A stretch of 64,000 nucleotides of DNA. Source: Amblyornis subalaris (lineage: Eukaryota; Chordata; Aves; Passeriformes; Ptilonorhynchidae). The notes below the pieces were generated by a model. It saw only the letters and a list, made by a program, of their open reading frames with translations. It was not told the DNA's origin and did not search any database. This document shows, in pieces, positions 26,501 to 38,500 of the stretch. The position numbers and the translations under genes are program-made. Each line of letters opens with the position of its first letter. Position 1 is the stretch's first letter. The DNA lies in contig JACAXG010000167.1 of the NCBI GenBank assembly GCA_018881555.1, positions 372,001 to 436,000 of the forward strand, given 5' to 3'.

Positions 26501-29500
26501 CATTATGGAATGAGAAAACTTCCTGAAACACTGGAANAAGACTTGCAGGACAGGAAACTTATATCCTTTACTGTGTTGGTGTGTGCTAGTCAGGAGCTCC
26601 CTGTCTGGAACAGCTCCCTTTCCTCTGGTGGAGACCCAGATTTGCAGCCATTGCTCCCCTGGGCCTGGCTGATTTTTCAGTGCTGAGCTGGCTGCTGTGG
26701 ATTAGATGCTGCAAGTCCATCAGTGTAAAAACCATGAAGGCATTTGGGATGGATCTGTCCCTCCCCTGACAGATTGATATCTTTCCAGCATCAATATTAG
26801 ACACATATGCCACGAGGGCTTTCTCCCCCTGCTTTGTTCCTTTCTGGGTTAGTGTTGTAACCCAGCTTCTGGTTNAGTTGGTGCTTTCCAGTTATTTGTT
26901 TTTTTTGAAATCCCAAACCATTATTGATCCAATTAATGGTGGCCCTATTTTTTTTTTTTCATAGACAAACAAAGACTTGATAGAACAGATGGAAAAAAGG
27001 TAAGAAACTTTCTTCTTTGGAATCAGAGGCTAAAATAAAACTTTTGTTGGCAGGAAGGTTACTGCTAATAGTCAAACTGTCTTCAAAAGTTAACTCTATT
27101 TTTTCCTGATATTCCCTCTTGCTCTTTCAGCATGAGAGAGAGGGATGATAAAATCAAGACAGTTGAAGAGCTGCTGGAGGCAGGACTCATCCAGGTGGCT
27201 AATAAAGAGGAGGAGCTGAAGGTAAAATCCCTTGTATTATCTTTTGATGGGGAAATAGNGATTAAGTGCTCTTGTGCAAAGTAAGTGTTGGAGTGCTCAT
27301 AGTGCAGTCTGAACTCCTTCTGAATGGGAAAAGCATCTNGTGGAGGTGAGGTTAAAACCTTTTCTGTAAGATAGACTAAGTATGAGCATCAATGGTGTGG
27401 AGTAAGTGTTCTCTCTGCTTAGTCTAGAGTGTATTTTGCTAGGATGCAATCACTGTGGCATAAAGGGAAATACATCTCCAGAGTTGTACATTTGGCTTAA
27501 TCTCCCAAAAATCTCATCTTTTTGCTGAGTTGATAATCTGAAGGGTTGGGTGGATTATAAACTAGTGACGCTTCTGGGCTGATGATAAAGTTCCTTCCTG
27601 TTTGTTTCTAAAGAAGGTGCCTATGGGCAGCCTGGAAAGCCAGTACAAAAATCCCTGTCTGTTTTCAGCTGGGTCTTGCTGGAAAGCTTGGACATAGCCA
27701 AGACAATGTTCCCTTTCTTAACGTGCCTGAATTCCAGGGGCATTGCTGACACCCCTGTGCTGGGGAGGGGTTGCAAACTCTGAGGTTACTGAGCAGCCAA
27801 AGATGTGGGAACANCGTAGACTTCTTGAGGTTGGAAAAGACCTTTAAGATTATTTAGTCCAACCATTCCCCAGCACTGTCAAGCCCATCACTAAACCACG
27901 TTCCCAAGTGCCACATCCACATGGCTTTTAAATCCCTCCAGGGATGTGGTGGTATTTTGCAAATTATTTGTTTGAAATAATATTCTATCATTCCTTAATA
28001 ATGCTGACAGCAATGTTTAGAATATATGATTTGTATTCTTGTAGTGTTTTTCTNTACAAAGGCATCTTTGAATTCTTACACATTTTGGACATCATTAGTG
28101 ACTCCAGAGAAAGACCTAGANTGTTAAAGCTCATGGTCTTAGAGGGTTTGTTGCTTGTATTCCCAAAGCAGCAAGAAGTCTGTCTGNGAGAGAAAATCCC
28201 AATATCATGTAAATACATGTAAATAAATGGGCTGTCCAAAAGATGGCCTGTAACCTGATTTGTTACATTTGTATTTCTGACCTCTCTGCTCAATTACAGC
28301 ATTCCCACCTTGCTGTGTATCTGGGCTCTAATTTCCTATGGATTGTCATCCACTCCAAGTTATCCATGGTTAATTAGTCCATTAAATACTTCGGCTCCAA
28401 CAGCTGCAGGGGGGGGTCTCTTCCAGACTTTCAAAGTCTTTCACTGATTCTAAAAGAAATTACTTTTCTGTCAAGCTTAACACTTTTTCCCCCCACAAAT
28501 GAGTCTTTCATTATCTGTGTGTCTGCTTTCAAAGGCCCTGCGAACGGAAAATTCGTCTCTGAGAAAAGAACTTCAAAGTCTGCAAATTCAGCAATCGGAG
28601 CAGGTAGCACTTTTCATCTAAAACTTTTATTACACCTAAACTAAATCTGAAAGAATCTTGCTGTGGTTGCAAAAGTCAAGGGAAAAAGGTGGAGATGCCT
28701 TTGAAGCCTGTTGGCAAAGCATCCTGTTTTCTTTTCAGCATTGGTCTGGGAGCTGATACTTCTGTCAAATATTTCCTTTGCAGAAGTGTCAGAAACGGGG
28801 CAGACCTAAAGGATCCAGTCAGCGCTGGTTGTGGGTTGGTTTGGGTTTGCCACGCTCTGAAATGGCTGTGGATTTCCTTTTCCAGAAGCCTGGAGCGGCA
28901 GGCATGGCTNGCAGGCAGCTCCTACTGCCTCAGCTTTGTGATGGATGTTTGAGCTTCCCAGTGTAAATCCATCCTCTGCAGGTGTGACTTATCCCCCTTC
29001 TCTCTCTGTCTGAGCAGTGACACTGTCACAGTATTGTCATTTTTGATGTGCTCTNCTTGGACAGCTCGGGAGGGCTCTTAGTTCCTAGAAAATCATTTCT
29101 GGAAGAGGAGAGGCACAATAACCCTGGAGAGATGTACAGTAGTGTCAGTATTAGAGGTTAACTGATGAAATGCTGGTCCTGAACCTCACCTTCTCCTGGT
29201 AAAGATGGTGTGGGTTTGCTTTTGTTTTCCTGGAACTTGCAGCAGGCTCGGTACTGTTGGTTTGCCAGGAACTGGAGACTGACAGCTAATTTTCTCAGGA
29301 GCAGCCAGATGAATAAAATCATTGGGCTGCTACATAGTTCATCCAGTGCCAGAGTGCTCCAGCTCTCTATCCTCACCCCTCAACACTCACAGATTGCTTT
29401 GCTGTCTTCTGTTTTTTAATAAGTTGAAGCTCTGTTTTTAACAGGTTTCCTTCCAATCGCTGGTGGAGGAACTCCAGAAAGTGTAAGTTAGTGCACAGAT

Positions 29501-32500
29501 TTCATTTCTGATTGTTAATTCTCTCTTGTCTTTATTCCATGACTAGAAGTGTTTTGCTTCCCTGAAATGGTTTGCTTTTAACTGGGTGAAGGGGGTGTGT
29601 GTGGCAGGAAGCATTTTCATTCTTGAAACGTGTCAGGCCAGATCAATACCTGCTGAAAATCCAGTTGCTTCTCTGCTAAGCAGTTAATTTCATAAGCCTG
29701 ACTATGTCTAGATGAGGAATTGCACTGATTTGTCAGATAATCATTTTGGTTCAGTAGGAACTTTAAAAGGAGTGAGGTTGTTCCCTGTGTGTGTGTTTTA
29801 AATTGATAAATACTTTGCTGGAATGTCCAGGGAAGGCTGATTTTAAGTGTGTGTCATTCCAGGCGCTGTTGATACCTTAATTTGCATTTTTAGGCTGTCA
29901 GAGTATTTATTTAGCATGTGAACTGCTGGTTGTGTAAAGCCAGCTGGTTCTGCACTAGTCCCAGTCCTATTCTTCCTATTTATTCCTCCTGCCTGGTCCC
30001 ACTGTGGATCCCAGAGGCTGGTGATGGGATGGGATGTGATAGCAGAACCAAATCTTGTGTGTTTGCTCAAGCAGCACATCTTTTTCAGCCACCTNATGTT
30101 GTTTCTCTGCTCTTTTTAAGGATCCACGAGAAGGATGGAAAAATAAAATCAGTGGAAGAACTCCTACAAGCTGAAATCCTAAAAGTAGCAAGCAAGGAGA
30201 AGACTGTTCAGGTATCTCTCTGCAACACTTGCCTTCCTTTCTGCGTCGGTGCCACGACCACATCTGTTTGTTACTGCCTGGCATTCTACAGTGATCAATT
30301 TGTAGCATCCATTTTTGTGGCGTTTTTGTGTTTCCATTGTCCAACCCTGTCTTGTTTTGTCATTGAAAAGGCTTTGACACAGGAAATAGAGGCTCTGAAA
30401 GAAGAAGTAGGAAATTCCCAGCTTGAGATGGAAAAACAGGTAAAACACCTTAGTGCCAAGCAGTGTGAACCAGCCTTGCCTTGGATGTGCTGCTCACTCA
30501 TTTCTGTTCTGGTGTGTTTTGTTTCACTGGTGAATGTCATTGGGTAAGGGAACTTTTTAATGGTAGAGAGCTACTCTGTTCTTGGCTATAAAGCCATAAA
30601 TATATAGTATAATTAGTGCTATCCTTCAGAAACCACACACCTCTGGATGCCTGAGCTTTTCAGACCATTAGTATGAAATTTGGCAAGAATTGCTACAGCT
30701 TAATGCACTGCAACATCAGCTCTGCCTGGGCACACTGTCCCTCTGATAAACACGAAACCCTGGGACATCCCTGGGGACTGGCAGCTTGGAAATTCCACGT
30801 GCTGGAGTTGCTTCTCCTGTTGTTGGCCTTTCTGGAGCAATACCACAGGCCCAAACAATATCTGGTTTCCAGGTAAACCCAAAACTGTTTTCTTCCCAAT
30901 GCCCAAAGAGAGTCAGTTTTACTTGAGCTCTCAGGAATGCAGGAATGGAGCAGTGTTGGCTTTTTTGGCATGGTTGCTGTCTGGCATCCAAAACAACGGA
31001 AGCCCACGTTTCCTTAGGGAGCCCATTCTGCAGGCAGCTCAATCCATCGTGCTGTCAGGAGGTTTGCTTGTTTTGTGTGGGTTGTGTTTTTGGTCTGCAC
31101 TCCTTTCAGTCCTTCTAGCTACATTCCAGCGTGTCACCCCCTTCTCAGAGTTAAAGTTTTGTCCTTTTTAGGCAAAGCTTCACAGAATGTGTTTCCGGCT
31201 TGGGCTTTTCCTCCAAAGCAAATTTCCGGGAACTGAAGGAGTTATTTGTGTGTGTTTCCTTCCCTGGAACTGACAGAGCCCTGAAAAAAATGCAGTTTAG
31301 GGTTGCTGTCTCTGGGATGCTCTGTGAGGGATGCTTGCTCCAAAGGTGATGTATTTGTGCACCTTTTGGTCTCTTGCAAGCACAGGAGGGATTTTTGGGA
31401 ATGTCTGAAATTCCTGCCATGTTGTGGTAGAGGATGGACTGTCTTCACAGATAACAACTGTCAGGCTTTTATACAGAACTCAAAAGTAACATTCNCACTA
31501 AATCTTGTGCCTCCAATCCCTATTCAGCCTTAGAATGGGAATTTAAGGGAGTGCTAACACTGCAGAGAGCATCTAAAAGCACTTCCTTGTGCAGAGGTCT
31601 CAATGGCCAGGGATGGTCTCTGTGGTTGGAGCTGCAGNTGCCAGCGAGGTGGTGGTCACAGTCACTCTCTGCTTCTTCCTGTGTCTCCCGTGGGCCTGCT
31701 TGTGTTCCCATTTGCACTGTTTCCTTTGCTGCTCTGGAAGTCACATTTTAAATGTGGGGAATGTAAATAGTTGGAGACAACTCGGCATCTTGTAATTAAA
31801 GAGAGTGTGTTTATGCTTACTGCAGTAAATAGTGCCTATTTTGATAATATCTGATGGCTTTTCNCTGTTTCTTCATAGAGCAATTTTTAGCATTTATGTG
31901 TCTTTTCCGTGTGCATTGAACTGAAATACTGATTATTTTCCATAGGTGTCAATAACATCACAAGTCAAAGAACTTCAGACTCTGTAAGTGCAGTTGTTAA
32001 TGTCTCATCTGCCCTGTGCACCCCTTACTTACCCCTTAAATTCGAGTCAGGATGGAGGGATTGTAGGCAAGGCACAGTGGAAAACTGACTTTGGTAATAT
32101 CTGAGCTGTAGTTGTGTGGGGAAGTGACCAGTCAGTCCCTTGTGTCCCCAGCTGGGGAGGGGGAAAGAAGTATTTTTGGATGAGGAGAGCACACGTGTGA
32201 GATCCCTGCCACGTGTCAGCACAGAGTTTGCTTTCACCTAATGAGCAGTGCCATTGATCAAGGGCAGCTCCTGCTCACCCAGAATGAAGTGGAAGTGTTC
32301 ACACATTGATTTTTAGTAGGTGAATTGTGTTTGTGCCTTTGATCACGGATGCTGCCTTTGTTAGGTGCTGCAAAGCATAGGATGTTTTATTTTCAGATGG
32401 ATAAAAGAGCAGGGGTTTATGCTGTGTGTGTGTTTTTGATGGTACAGGTTGAAGGGGAAGGAAAAGCAGGTGAAAACCATGGAGGCCTTATTGGAAGAGA

Positions 32501-35500
32501 AGGAGAAAGAGATTGTTAAGAAAGGAGAATGTCTGCAGGTAAGCTGCTTTAATATTCTGATGNGAATAAGTTCTGTTGCAGCACTTCTGGCTGGGAAGAA
32601 TAAATTCACACTTCTAAACTTGCTTTTTATCTGTCCAAAGGGTCAGAAGGATACGATTGCACAATTAACCAGTAAAGTTCAGGAACTGGAACAACAGAAC
32701 CTGCANCAGCTCCAACAGGTACAGCTTGCAGAGTGGATGTAGTTTGGGAGTGCTGTTTGGTTGAGCAGGAAGACATTTTTCTCCTCTACCTCACACAGAG
32801 GATTTGCATTGGCTTCAACCTAGAGATGTTTTAAATCCTACCTGACTAAGCTGGTAGTCTGCAGNGCAGAGAGCCCACTAGTTCAGCTGTGTTCACCCCA
32901 AACAGGTTTTACATGGATAACGAGTTCTGGCAGCTCTAACTGGGATGATTGTGTGCATAACGAGGAGCTTTGGTGGTCTGAAAGCTTTGGAGCTCACAGA
33001 CGGAATCCAGCTGTGTCCCAGGCACCTCCTTGCCAGGCTGGAGCAGCATCTCCNGAGGGCTCCAGTCATGCAGGAACTTTGGCTGTAACTGAACATAGCA
33101 GCTCCTCTTGAAGTGGTCAGGCTTTGNTGTGATTCCTTCCTGCCTTTAGTCGGGGCTGGAATATTTTGGCTTTTGATTTTCTGCACTGGACTTGAGAGCA
33201 GACAACTGGACAACCTNGAAGCCAGGTGTTATTTAATGGAAGAACTTTTCCAATAAGGTGGTATTCTGGCTCAGTTTGGATTTTTGTTGATGGTAAAAGG
33301 GGGAAACTGAGTCGAACTCTTATTTTGGGTGAATGTCTAGACACAGGCATTTATCCCAGGGGAAAGATGGAATGGAGAGCAATTGGCNGGTGTGAAGTTT
33401 GGGATGCTTGGTGTAAGCTCTGCTTCTGAAATCCATTATGAGTTTAGATATTCTTGGAGCAGTGCCTGATGCAAAGTTGCTGGTATTTCTTTGGCAAGTG
33501 TCTCACAAGCTGTGTGTTGCCCCTTCTCGTGCAAAGAGCTGCTGTCAATTTGAAAACTCTGCCATCAAAATGAGACCGGGAATTGCTTTTTCAGGTACCT
33601 GCTGCATCCCAAGTCCAGGACCTGGAGAACNGGTGAGTATGCTGAGTGCCTGCTGAGAATATGCATTCCGTGCTGGCATTTATCTTCGACTGGAATGTTT
33701 GAATGAGTGTCAGGAATTTCGTGGGCTTTGCTAAAATAAGCTGTCAGTGCCGGCGGCCGGAGCGCGGCTGCTGCCGTNTCTGGCGTCCCTGCCCTGAGCT
33801 GTGCTGCTCACACACTGGGAATGTGCACGCAGGGCTCTGTGAACCAGCGAAACTGCTGCTGCTTCTCGTGTCTAGTGCTAATTTCTCCTTCTGTTTAGCA
33901 TGTTTAAGGCTTGCAGTGCCTGTGGCTCNGTCGGTAGCAGCAGCGAACAGATCCGGTTTGCCATTCTCAGGCTGAGCTGCAGTAGCCAATTCTCCAGCTC
34001 CTGTTTTATGGAGAAACGCTGCCAGGCTTTCCTCTGTTTTGACTCTGCTTTGTCTGGCTGCTCCAAGTCAGAGGAAGGTTGTAAGAGGCTGTGCCAGAAA
34101 GGGCTCTGTCTTCAAAGCAGCTCCTGTAANGTGCTGCTCTCCCAGCAGAGCTCCCGTGCAGCCGGTGCGTGGTACCTGAGGCAGCCTCAACATGCAAAAT
34201 TTATTTNTCTTCTGCTGCACAAACTGTCCCAGCTAGAGTGTCTGTCCCTTTTTAGCATCAATTCTTACTTCAATTTTTTTTTTCCTTACTTAAGCCTTTT
34301 TTTATTTCTTACTTTCTAAACCATCTCTGCAGGTTGAAAGGTGAAGAAGAACAAATGAAGAAGTTGAAAGCTCTAGTGGAAGAAAAAGAGAGAGAAATTG
34401 CAAACCAAGTGAAACAGTTGCAGGTAAAGTTCTGATAGAAACACCTTGTGTTGATGAGCGTGTGTATTGTGAGTGTATATCTCTATTTATACATGAGTAT
34501 ATATTGTCTTTTTTCTTTCAACAGGATGTACAAAAAGAAAATGAGTCTTTCAAAGCTCAAATACAAGAATTAAAGCAGGAGAACTGCAAACAGGTACAGC
34601 TTCCAGTTGCAGCCTTACTCAGTGAAGTCGAAGGGGATGATGGTGGCTTGCATGGATGGCATGGAAAACCAGTAGTTGTATTGCCCATGGAAGTCCAGGG
34701 ACAGCTTCAGGGTTGGGTTGCACTGGGCCAGCTTTTTTGGCTGTTGAGTNTCTGTTCCTGCTTCCCTTGTGCTCTTATGCCTGCTCTGTTCTCATCTACC
34801 TTTCCATGCTGTGTCCCAGCCAGGCTCCTGGCCAAAGGAGGCTGGACAGGATCCCTCAAAGGCCCAGAGTGCAGCTTTCTGGTGGTGCAGCAGTGCCTGN
34901 TTAACAAGGCAGATGCTGCTCTTTGCTGCTGATCTGCTCCTGACACATTTCTGATCTCTTTGTAGGCATCTCTGGCTGTCCAAAGCGAGGAGCTTCTGCA
35001 AGTGTGAGTACTGCCAAAGCTGANTGCAATAGAGAATTGATTCAGCTCACTTAATTGCTCAGGAAATTTAGAAGGTGAAATAAATGGCAAATGTGGAATA
35101 TCAGAGCATGTGAAGTGGCCAGTAAAAAAAAATTAAATTACTGTCTAATGAAACTTGAACATGGAGATTCTGCTCACTCTGCCAATCCTCAGGTGCAATC
35201 TNCTGCAGACAGACAGTGCTGGCAATATGTTGTGCCCACCATACAAGCAAGCCATGATTGATGTAGTTTTGAATGCATGCCATCTCAGCTGTATGGCTGA
35301 AGAGTTAAATGTTGGTGTTTCAAGCAAAAGTGACAAGCTTTTTTCTTGGAACTTCAGCTTAGCAGAGTGTTGTTCATACTATGAAATGGTCTGGTGGAAA
35401 TCTCTTCCCAGGGAAAATCTCAGGGGGAAAAGTGTGTTATAAGTGTGTGGGGCTGAAGCACATTAAATGACTGTGTGGAAGCTAATGCTATATTGTGCTA

Positions 35501-38500
35501 AGCAAATTGCCACTGTCATGCATTTTTGGCTGGCTGAATTATTTGTCTTTCAAGTTAAATGACTTATAAATTGTGGATTAGGTGCTTGAAAGGGAATGCT
35601 CTCATCCAGCAGGCAGTGCCTGTTCTGTGGTGCTGTGCTGGCGTGGGCTGGCTGACTCTACCCTCAGCTGAAGTGTTGCCTTTCCATGGCCTTGATAAAT
35701 GTGTGCAGATGCCTGTTGTAGGCAAACAACAGCTTTACAATGGCTTTGCTCAGGCAAAGTGGTTCAGGGAGCAGTGGGAAGCAAGTGAAGCTGCCAAGTC
35801 AGTGAGAGCAGCTTTTCAGAGCGAGCGAGTCGCTGGAAGGGAAGGCAAGTTAGTGTGTGGGAAAGGGTGTCAGTGCTTCACTGGAAATTTCTTCCGTGTC
35901 TCCTGACTTGTTTGTGGTTCCCTTTGTTAANTCAGGGTTGCAGGCAAAGAGAAGGAAATCGCCAGCCTCCAGAGCGAGCTCGCCTCCCAGAGAAGTGCTT
36001 TTGAGCAGCAGAGGAAAAAGAACAACGTAAGGAAACTCTTCCCCCACCACCCCAGAAGCCCCCCCAAACAACCAAACCTGTGTTCCCAGCACTTGCTGGG
36101 GCCTGGGGCATTTTGCAGAGAGTGTTTCTGACAGTTNTCTGCTGTATTGTGTCCCTGGGCACTCCTTTCTTCTTGGGAGTGACCAAGCATACCTGACTTT
36201 ACTGCTCAGAGTTGTGTCAGCTCCTGGACGATTTGTCGATTGGATGAGAGGAAGGAGACTTGCTAGGGGACACATCCCACAGCAAGTTCTTGGATTTGGA
36301 TTCAAGCCTGGTTAACCCTGTTNGGAAACACGTCCTTTGCCGAGGGGAGGGGAAGGAGGGTGGGAGGATGAAAGGTGCTGTGCTCTGACAGAGTTCTGGT
36401 CCTTGTGCGTGGACATGGGAGGAGGCATTACCTTCAGGGTGCTCAGATCTGGCTCTTCCCATTCCTGAGAGTGANTAATCCTGATCTTCCAAAGCAGGTG
36501 AAGGACTGAGCCTTCCTTCACAGCAGCTGCTGATGGTGCAGTGTGGGTTGTTTGTGGATGGAATTAAAGATTGTATCTTCCATCACAGAGCTGTGAAGTT
36601 ACTTCCTTGTAATGCATTACCTGTGCAGGGCAGGAGNGTGTTATCTTTTTAGTTATATGGGAGAAAGTTGTTAAAATACAGGGGGTTTATCTCACCTATT
36701 TCTCCTTGATAGCCTGTAAAATCCAATGAATACCAGGCAATAAGCTTTATTGCTTAATAGTGGGACAATCCAAGGAAGATGCACAAGGAAAGTACTCAGA
36801 ACTTGAACTTTGGAGCAAGGAGTGCTGCTTAAGAGTGGAAATAAAGTAGAGAGAAAGTGGCTGAGTAGTCTCAGAAGACAGATGAGCTGGAAAGGTAGAA
36901 CAGAAGGTCTGTTTCCTGGGGCTTCACAAGGTCTAAATAGCCTTCGTGGTGCAGACAGAAATCTGGCTACTGCTAAAGGCAGATCATGCCTGTAAGTCCC
37001 AGCTTTTTCTCAGTTTTATCCAATATTNTGTTTATATCCTATGAACAGCCCTAGAATTGTGGAAGTGGTAAAGTAAAACCACTGTAGGTGGATGCTACGC
37101 TTCGAATGCCACTTTGGTGAATTTAAAANACAACCTTTCCAAACCAGCCCTTTGCTAAAGGAGATTTGCTCTGAGGGTTGGAAAAAATTAAATCTAAATC
37201 CCAAGCACTGTAATCTCCTCGCTGCAAGGCCCCACCATCCTTCCTAGAGAGGAGCTGTGAGGCTGCTCTTAGAAGAGCTCTCAGCCTCTATAACTGAGCT
37301 TGTGTGTTGATGTCTTGTGGAGTACACGTTTGATGACCTCGCCAAGAAAGATGCAGAGCACGGCACNGTGGCCTTCCCACGTGGATCCTGGGGTGTGCTG
37401 AAATCCCAAAGCCTCCCAGGAGGGCTGGTGAGCAGCAAACCAGTTTTCTCTGGGTGCAGTGGAGAGAGCTGCAAACCCCTGAGCTTTGTGTTGCTGAAAT
37501 CAGCCCCGGCACAGCAGGTTTGGGCTGAGGTGTAAGGTGTGGTTGCAGGATCGGGGGCGTCAGTGTGCACACCTCCATGTCTCCTGGGTCCATGCTGGGT
37601 TCTGCACTGCGACATGCCTAACACTCTGTTGTGCAATCTGTGGTTTGGTGTCTGTGTTCCTCACTACTTTTGAAAACTTCCCTCTTTCTTCTTACAAGTG
37701 CAGTCAAAGTGTGGGGTCGCTGTAGCGATAAAGCTCCGCAGTAACGCTCGGATCAGTTTTGGACGTGGGGGCAGGTTGGGCAGAAATTGGCATATTTTTT
37801 TTTTCCCCTCCCACTTTTCATTCAGACCGTTTGAACATCACACTTGTTTTTGCTAGTGTATGTCACACTCCCCAGCAAAATCACCTCGCAGTAACCAGCA
37901 TTTAAATGCAAGTGGTGGAATGTAACGCGAAATATTTCTCTGAAATAAAACTGAAAACTGAAAACAGTTTGAATATTGGCTGAACTGAAATCATTCTTTC
38001 TAAAAATGATTAGGACCTTCGGGAGAAAAACTGGGAAGCAATGGAAGCATTGGCATCAACTGAAAAATTGCTGCAGGACAAAGTGAACAAGACTGCCAAG
38101 GTTGTAATGTTGACTGCTAGAAATGATNCGTTAAGCTAGAAGCAGATCTGCAGCTGATTTTTTAAGTGAAATGGAGACATTTAACTTTTACTGCAGTTTA
38201 AGTATAATCTCTTCTGAGTGATCATTCATATACTCTCACCTCTGCTTCTTCCTGTTGTCTTTAGGTTTATTTTTTTTTTTATTGTTAGTCTGTGGGCATG
38301 CTGACTTTTGATTTCTGTTTGCATAATTGTTAGAGCTGTCGTGAATTGTTTTTGATTTGTGGGGAGCTCCAGAATAAAAGCTGTGCTGGTGAGCAACCTG
38401 CTTTCTTCTACTGGGTTTTGGCTGTGCTTGACAAATCTATTGGACCTGTGAAGAACCAGNACTAAATTATTATTATTTAAAAACCTGGGAGCTTCTCAGG

